The notes beneath the pieces were generated by a model. That model saw only the letters and a program-made list of their open reading frames with translations. It had not been told where the DNA came from and did not search any database. A program made the position numbers and the translations under genes. A stretch of DNA of 11,977 nt, from positions 1 to 11,977 of the forward strand of contig JAOXYC010195242.1 of assembly GCA_028565715.1 (NCBI GenBank), written 5' to 3'. The stretch's first letter is position 1. The number at the start of each line of letters is the position of its first letter. Source of the stretch: Phoronis pallida. Its lineage: Eukaryota > Phoronida > Phoronidae. Positions 7,424-11,977 of this stretch are shown here, one piece after another.

Positions 7424-10400
7424 TTAAAATCTTTCAGCTGATCTTGAGGCAATTGCTCGCATAGTACCGTACACTTTTGATGGAGGACTCCCTGCAAAAG
7501 TAAACAAAAAAGTTGAGTTGAATTCAATACTTAAACATTGCTAAAGAGACGCACCCTTGTGGGGCAATGAGTGCAATGCATCTCACTTACAAATCGATAT
7601 ACTGAATTGTCAATGAATACTTATAAGTGATAAATTTTGAAGACAGAACATTCCGAACTAAACTAAGAATCAAACCCAGATCTCCCAGTGTGAGATCGGC
7701 TATAAGGGAGACCTGGGTATGATTCCCAGTCTCTTCAAAATAATAAACAATCCATTGTGGAGCAACGGTTGTGAAATTAGCTACAACTGGACTAAATTTT
7801 GTCAAAATTGTCATTTTAAATGCTTTACAACTGAATAGTACCAACTGAAGTGACAACATTATGTACATTTAGACTGAACTACAGCCAGCCTGATGAAACC
7901 ATGAGTTGAAATAATTCTGATCAGATTCACCACTCACGATTGCCAAGACAAGACGACATTGCAAAACAACAGGCATTCAGTGGGATTTTGACAGTTGCAG
8001 CATAGAAGAAAATCCATGGACATAGCAAAAAATCCAGGGAATTGGGAGTGTTTAGTGAAGACTGTACTTACCTAAAATTAAATTACATATTGCTGTTCTT
8101 GCTATTTTTATGTTTTGAAAAGATCCGAGTATGTGAATTTTACTGAAAAAGAGATAAAACTTCAATCTACATTTTACCATAATAACAAGAATACATGATA
8201 CTTGAACATGATAACGAATTTCAATTTTAATTTTTTTTAACTGGACTGTCTGCCAATGAATGTCATTCATTTTAAAAGTCATCGGTGCTTTTGTCATTTT
8301 ACAAATACTGGATGTCATTTTAAAACATCACAAGAGAGGCCAGTTGTTTTTGATCAGGTCAAGACTGTGTAATTTGATGACATTTTTGAACTCTATATAC
8401 ATCATGGAATTATTATCTAAATGTTGACATACCTATCTGCTAAAATTATCCTTGTTTTTGTCACATTTTCTATTGTGAACTTTGTTTTTCCACCTTTCCC
8501 AGCTATCCTTCCAATTGCTCGAGCTAAATGGTCTCCTTTCAAAGGCTTTACTGTAAAGATAGATAAAACAAATGGAGATTACCAAATGGCCAAAATCAAA
8601 ATTTGATGTTTTAAAAAAAAACTAGGAATATTTGCTCAACAACAAGTCAATACATCATACACAAAAGTTTTAACAACAAAGAGTTCCTACCTAAAAGAGT
8701 TCGGGGGACAAATTATTTATTTGGAATATGTCTTTCATAAAAGATTCCAAGTTTTGTAGCTCAAATTTGTACACAAAATGTTCACACCCACTACAAATTG
8801 GGGTCAAGATCATAAAGTAAAAATTATACAGTTCCCTTTCAAACAATAAATAGTTACTTACCATCTGTGACTTCAAAAGACTCTAAAAACAGATCATCTA
8901 ACCTCACCAATGCAAGTGCATCCTGAAATGTGACATGAAAACAAATTTCATTTTTCTACAATTTCAGAGTTGATATTTTTAGAAAAAAAGAAATAAAGAA
9001 AAACCAAGCAGCCACTGATAAGTTTTTTGTTTAAATAAGAATCAAAATTAAAATTGATTTTGGTGTTTTTCTATTTTAAGCAGGGCTTGTAACAACTAAT
9101 GACAAAAAAGGCGGAAACCGCTGACCAAAACCGCGGAGATAATTCTCAAAAAGTTGACGACCAAAAAAAAATAAATAAATAAATAAAAAAAAATGCTGAC
9201 GCGCCCCGAAAGTTGTCCTACAATCCCTTTGAGCGTCAATCATAACGCTTTCTTTCAAATTTCAACCCATTGTGCTCCGTAATTGCTCAGAAACCAGTTT
9301 TCGGGGTAAAATTCGCTCGTAACGTGAACCGGCGCCATCTTTGTTTGGGTTGTCTCTCTTTCCAACCTCCAAAACCAAAGAGCGATCAATAACTTCCGGT
9401 TTAAAAACACATTTTCATCGCTGATACAAACAGTGATTCCGCAGTTTTTCGGCGGAAATAAAAAATAAGAAGCGGAACGAATGAGTAGAAAAGGCGGAAA
9501 TCCGCCGAAAGGCGGACAATTACAAGCCCTGTTTAAGGATGAATAATATTTTTGTGTCGAGGTAAAATCTAAATGTTGATTACATCAACCATTTTCAACA
9601 AAACCTCACCATATAACTTTTTCAATATGAAACTATTCAATTGCCATAGTTGAAACACTCTTCGTAATTTGTTGCGATACTTACATCAACCTCAAACCCA
9701 AGTGTGAATGCCTTTACAAAATCTGCCGCTTTCTGTAATGATCCAATATCCTTTGTTGCTTTGCATGACTACAAGAATAAAGAGGAATACTTATAGTGAC
9801 TCCTCATTTCCAAAGCATTTACGGACAACAGGCAGACATTAGTATGTGAAAACTTAAAGAGCAATTAGCAATGTGATTCTAATTTTTCAGATATAAATAC
9901 AATTAAACTCCCATTGCAATGAAAATGTCAGGATGAAAAAAGGCTGTCAAAAATATCAGGGATATTGTAACACTTTCTTATTGAATTTGATTTATGTTCA
10001 CTCTTTAAGAATATAATTCCACATTGCTTGACACCCACTCACTTTGATTTCAACATGACGGGTTTTCAGGTTGAATCTGATTTGTAAGTTTAGGTGTTCA
10101 ACAACTGGAGTGAAGATTTTCATCCAGTTTTCCTTCAGTGGTGTATATCTGTTTGGCGGGACAGGGACTTTCCTCATTTCTGACTTTCCACCCTGTAATG
10201 TAAAATAATAGGTTATTGATATGATTTGATCATAAACATGGCAGTGGTAAACGCGATCAGTGATTTTAAAAAAAAACCAATGTGTTATTATATAAGTTTT
10301 ATTCTGAAGATACAAGATGTTGCTTCTAGCTTCTAGCATCAGATTGCGAACACACGATTGCCAGTTAATGGTGTAGAATTTGACAAATACTGGCCAAAAC

Positions 10401-11167
10401 CTCCTGGGATTACTTTAATTAAATAATTCTTTAAAAATCATTAACAGGGGTTAGAAAATTCGGTACAAGTCGCATAATACTGCAAGACTCTTTCCATCAG
10501 CTGCAAGACTCTGGAACTCTCTTCCTGCATCAGCAGTAGAGGCCACCTCTGTAGAGAGCTTCAAGGCCACTATTAGATCTCTGTAGACAGAAGGCATAGG
10601 TGTATATAGTTGTAGATACGTTCAGCCAGTTGCTGTTTTTATACTTTTATTTTAATGCTGCGATGCAACGTCTGCACCCATCTGTGCGTAATATTAAATA
10701 TTGAATCAAGCACAATATTGGAAGAAGAAGAATAAGAATGTGGTCCCTCGTATAACCTGATAACCTCCGCTATTCAGTCTATGGAAACACATTGACTAAA
10801 GTATAATAATGCCAATAAAATGAGGTACCACATTATTTGACTTGTACCAGAAAGTTCTGCTCCATTGTCTCTATCCATGACATCATCCGATCATAGACCA
10901 GCACTTTATAACACCATCAATTGTAAACAGGAAGAAGCTAACTAAATGAATCATGAATGCCAATTTTACCATCAATTTTTCACCACTTATGGGTGGTAAA
11001 TTTGGTCTTTTGGGTGCTGTTTCAGTTGTTTCCATGGTCACCGATGTCGCTGATGCATCTTTGTCAAGTTTTCTTTTCCTTGATTTAGATTTGACTGTTT
11101 TAAATTCCTCACTGGATGTCATTTCTGTTTCTTCGGATGCAACATGCGACTTCTCGTCGTCCGCCAT
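7424..11167 (-). CDS. PNO1: RNA-binding protein PNO1 (KH-domain 40S ribosome assembly factor), seven coding exons
   Basis: PNO1 (Dim2 in yeast) binds the 3' end of 18S pre-rRNA in nucleolar and cytoplasmic pre-40S particles and regulates Nob1 cleavage. Coding exons, 5' to 3' on the minus strand: 11167-10970, 10192-10043, 9768-9685, 8922-8862, 8550-8433, 8142-8072, 7491-7424. All junctions are GT-AG and the join gives 249 residues; human PNO1 has 252. Residues 1-66 are an acidic/basic low-complexity N-terminus ([12 protein letters not shown]). Residues 72-144 carry [20 protein letters not shown] and the first KH-like domain. Residues 145-228 form the RNA-binding KH domain, with [11 protein letters not shown] (GxxG at 182-185) and [12 protein letters not shown]. 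The C-terminus ends ASRSAERF. The ATG lies in AAAATGGCGG. Introns 1, 3 and 6 host repeats; introns 2, 4 and 5 show nothing notable. It is divergent from KPTN, with 216 bp between start codons. Confidence 0.96.
7668..7732. repeat. Inverted pair of tRNA T-arm-like motifs in PNO1 intron 6
   Basis: The left unit (7668-7695, minus orientation) matches the motif at 6578-6665. The right unit (about 7706-7732, plus orientation) is its inverted partner. In the right unit CTGGG (7713-7717) and CCCAG (7725-7729) form a perfect 5 bp stem with a 7-base loop, TATGATT, exactly the geometry of a tRNA T arm. CCCAGATCTCCC and GGGAGACCTGGG face each other across about 20 bases. They are probably fragments of tRNA-derived SINEs inserted in opposite directions, or the ends of a fold-back element built from one. 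The rest of the 580 bp intron shows nothing else. Confidence 0.55.
9075..9537. mobile_element. hAT-like non-autonomous DNA transposon in PNO1 intron 3
   Basis: The element spans 9081-9531 (451 bp). Its ends are inverted: CAGGGCTTGTAA at 9081-9092 and TTACAAGCCCTG at 9520-9531. It is flanked by the direct repeat TTTAAG (9075-9080 and 9532-9537). CAGGG...CCCTG ends are typical of hAT transposons, which normally duplicate 8 bp; only 6 match here. A TTAA-targeting family (Kolobok or piggyBac type) is an alternative because TTAA lies inside the repeat. Subterminal GGCGGAAA-type repeats occur at both ends (9109-9116; 9490-9516). There is no transposase. An (AAAT)n tract lies at about 9163-9193. The interior is clearly GC- and CpG-richer than the host intron. 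Confidence 0.75.
9255..9400 (-). pseudogene. Promoter plus first-exon-like core carried by the hAT-like element
   Basis: On the minus strand the transposon interior begins with an ETS-type site, CCGGAAGT (9399-9392). About 55 bases on comes CAAAGATGGCGCCGG (about 9343-9329), a YY1-type motif overlapping an ATG at 9338-9336. From that ATG a 27-codon frame opens, [15 protein letters not shown] and onward, and ends at TGA 9257-9255. ETS sites upstream of an ATG-overlapping YY1 site are characteristic of animal housekeeping promoters, so the core may be a captured promoter and first exon. I do not recognise the peptide. It could also be the remnant 5' end of an autonomous relative's transposase gene. 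Confidence 0.4.
10455..10586 (+). pseudogene. C-terminal fragment of a non-LTR retrotransposon reverse transcriptase
   Basis: The frame from 10455 to the TAG at 10584-10586 includes [20 protein letters not shown] and then [12 protein letters not shown]. The pattern [10 protein letters not shown]....A.S..SFK is the highly recurrent C-terminus of ORF2 in CR1/L2/Jockey-like LINEs. Only about 43 codons remain; the polymerase and endonuclease domains are missing, so this is a dead 5' truncation. The reading frame is intact to its natural stop, which suggests a not very old insertion. The exact clade cannot be assigned from this short tail. Confidence 0.85.
10455..10738 (+). mobile_element. 5'-truncated LINE 3' end in PNO1 intron 1
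   Basis: This is a plus-strand fragment antisense to PNO1. It contains the last codons of a reverse-transcriptase ORF, then about 130 bases of 3' UTR, then a (GAA)n-type tail (GAAGAAGAAGAATAAGAA, 10721-10738). Simple-repeat tails of this kind are usual for CR1, L2, RTE and related non-LTR elements. The 5' edge is set only by loss of the open frame, and I could not find a target-site duplication. The rest of the 777 bp intron has no other clear feature. Confidence 0.8.
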
Positions 11168-11383
11168 TTTTAAAAAGAGAGAGCCTCAAAGATTTTTGAC
11201 TTTTCATCAATAAAATTAACAAAACCGTCAAATTCATTAAACTAACCAATGTATTGGATTAAATAACTATTGCGGCATCGTAAAAAATGTAAAATTATGA
11301 CTTACAACGTTGATTAAGTGAGCATATTTCATGAAAAGTTTTGCTATGAGACTAAAATTTTAGACCACAATGCACCTTTCAAA
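11168..11383. promoter_or_regulatory. Divergent (bidirectional) promoter of PNO1 and KPTN
   Basis: Only 216 bp separate the two start codons. CCAAT (11246-11250) and ATTGG (11253-11257) form the palindrome CCAATGTATTGG, giving one CCAAT box per direction, about 79 bp from the PNO1 ATG and 127 bp from the KPTN ATG. No TATA box is clear. On the PNO1 side a pyrimidine run, CTCTCTCTTTTT (11183-11172), lies just before AAAATGGCGG, a YY1-like site overlapping the start. Short head-to-head spacing with NF-Y-type boxes is characteristic of animal housekeeping gene pairs. Confidence 0.65.
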
Positions 11384-11465
11384 ATGTCGCTGTCATGTCC
11401 CTATTCGGAGGCACATTTTTGCCCTTTATCGGCTCAAAGTAATGTTTATGGACTTTCAAAGTTAA
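11370..11465 (+). promoter_or_regulatory. Possible overlapping upstream ORF at the KPTN start
   Basis: An ATG at 11370 (ACAATGC, A at -3) opens a 31-codon frame that runs out of frame through the KPTN start and stops at 11463-11465. A second small frame, 11331-11363 (10 codons), lies entirely upstream. Both matter only if transcription starts before them, which the sequence alone does not show. Confidence 0.3.
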
Positions 11466-11597
11466 TTTTGACACAGCAGTCAAACAAAGTACTTGTAGCT
11501 TCACTGTGTGGTGAAATAATATGTTTGGAATATTGCAACAGTCAAGGTGATTTGACACCGGTTAGTCGGGAAGTTCAGTTCAGCTACATTCCGCAAG
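11384..11597 (+). CDS. KPTN: Kaptin, first coding exon (partial gene, continues past the window)
   Basis: Kaptin is a beta-propeller/integrin-alpha-like protein of the KICSTOR complex (with ITFG2, KICS2 and SZT2), which tethers GATOR1 to lysosomes and lowers mTORC1 activity when amino acids are scarce. The 71 complete codons include AQSNVYGL, VLVASLCGEIICLEY and SREVQFSYIP. These correspond to SQSNVYGL, LLAATLKGKVLGFRY and AKELQFNYIP near the N-terminus of human kaptin as I recall it. The start is the first in-frame ATG, with A at -3 (AAAATGTCG); the frame extends upstream to 11318 but has no ATG there. The exon ends CAAG with donor GTTTGT at 11598, leaving phase 1. It is divergent from PNO1. 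The remaining exons are outside the window. Confidence 0.87.
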
Positions 11598-11889
11598 GTT
11601 TGTTTACATTTTGATTTTTGTTTACAAATGGCCAGTGCAGGGCGTCTGTCCCCCCAATACTAACCCCAATGGCTAAGGCTTAGATATTTGATCTGCTGAT
11701 TTGTGGATCTTCATCGTTTTTAAGACGTAGAGCATGTACGGAACAAGATTATTCCTGAGTTAAAAAGTTGCCTTTACCTGTTTACCTCCCATTAGCTTAC
11801 TTGTGCGAAAATACTCTACAAACAGGTCTGCACAGTATTGGTGGATGATTGAAGAGCAGAAACAGTCCTAGTTTGTTGACATACGTTCT
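11598..11889 (+). other. Start of KPTN intron 1, no further feature seen
   Basis: This is AT-rich non-coding sequence after the KPTN exon 1 donor. I looked for the next kaptin exon, expected to continue after QFSYIP, and found no matching frame. A short C-run (GTCCCCCCAATAC) lies near 11648. No other feature is apparent. Confidence 0.5.
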
Positions 11890-11977
11890 AGTAAGTAAGT
11901 AAGTAAGTAAATTATTTATTATAGTGACATGTGTTAATATTACAAATAAGTTTGATAATAACAGTATTACAAAACAC
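11890..11977 (-). mobile_element. 3' end of a minus-strand retroelement with (AAGT)n tail, cut by the window edge
   Basis: A run of five AAGT-type units (11890-11910) is followed by ATTATTTATTATAGTGACATGTG. Read on the minus strand this is a unique sequence ending CACTATAATAAATAAT and then (TTAC)n, the layout of a LINE or SINE 3' terminus with a simple-repeat tail. The body runs out of the window, so family and length are unknown. A plain microsatellite beside an AT-rich intron is the alternative. Confidence 0.4.

Noticed and set aside
9076-9258. 60-codon minus-strand frame in the hAT-like element
   Set aside because: It includes translated A/T homopolymer ([10 protein letters not shown]) and starts at a non-ATG codon; it is not a transposase.
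10774-10888. Possible C/D box snoRNA in PNO1 intron 1 (ATGATGT near 10882-10888, CTGA at 10774-10777)
   Set aside because: Ribosome-related genes often host snoRNAs, so I looked. The boxes are about 110 bases apart, the C box is imperfect and no terminal stem forms. No better pair was found in introns 2 or 6.
11598-11889. Second KPTN exon within the window
   Set aside because: No frame continues kaptin after QFSYIP and no acceptor-flanked open stretch resembles the family.
1-11977. CRISPR array, operon, phage or bacterial gene cluster
   Set aside because: No regular short repeats with spacers and no ribosome binding sites; the genes are spliced animal genes.

Overview
The window looks like nuclear DNA from an intron-rich marine invertebrate, plausibly a mollusc, brachiopod or other slowly evolving bilaterian; the phylum cannot be fixed from this sequence. 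It is AT-rich, genes are split into short exons by GT-AG introns of roughly 270-1020 bp, and the introns and spacers carry several classes of eukaryotic transposable-element remnants. There is no operon-like packing and no viral, plasmid or bacterial gene. The genes were rebuilt by hand from splice sites and conserved protein motifs, because no gene is contained in a single ORF.

Layout, left to right. Positions 1-~578 are the 3' end of an unrecognised plus-strand gene: a possible 21-codon C-terminal stub and a 3' UTR with a poly(A) signal at 555-560. A spacer of about 580 bp separates its convergent end from that of VTI1B and contains a tRNA-like SINE candidate. VTI1B (minus strand, seven coding exons, 6066 down to 2360, 233 residues) encodes a Qb-SNARE of late endosomes and lysosomes; its 3' UTR probably runs to about 1160. 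The 1.36 kb between VTI1B and the next gene holds the VTI1B upstream region, hairpins and two copies of a dispersed tRNA T-arm-like motif. PNO1 (minus strand, seven coding exons, 11167 down to 7424, 249 residues) encodes a KH-domain assembly factor of the 40S ribosomal subunit. A 216 bp head-to-head promoter then separates PNO1 from KPTN, whose first coding exon (11384-11597, plus strand) is followed by an intron running off the window. KPTN encodes kaptin, a subunit of the KICSTOR complex that restrains mTORC1 at the lysosome.

Mobile DNA: a 138 bp near-perfect fold-back element in VTI1B intron 4; a 451 bp hAT-like non-autonomous transposon in PNO1 intron 3 that carries a promoter-like core; the 3' end of a LINE, with a recognisable reverse-transcriptase C-terminus, in PNO1 intron 1; a LINE/SINE tail with an (AAGT)n tract in KPTN intron 1; and four copies of the T-arm-like motif.

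How the genes relate: KPTN (nutrient signalling to mTORC1) and PNO1 (ribosome assembly, an output of growth signalling) share a compact divergent promoter centred on a symmetric pair of CCAAT boxes. VTI1B works on the lysosomal membranes where KICSTOR acts. That link is functional inference. I found no new defence or enzymatic system; the most interesting objects are the shared promoter and the promoter-carrying transposon.
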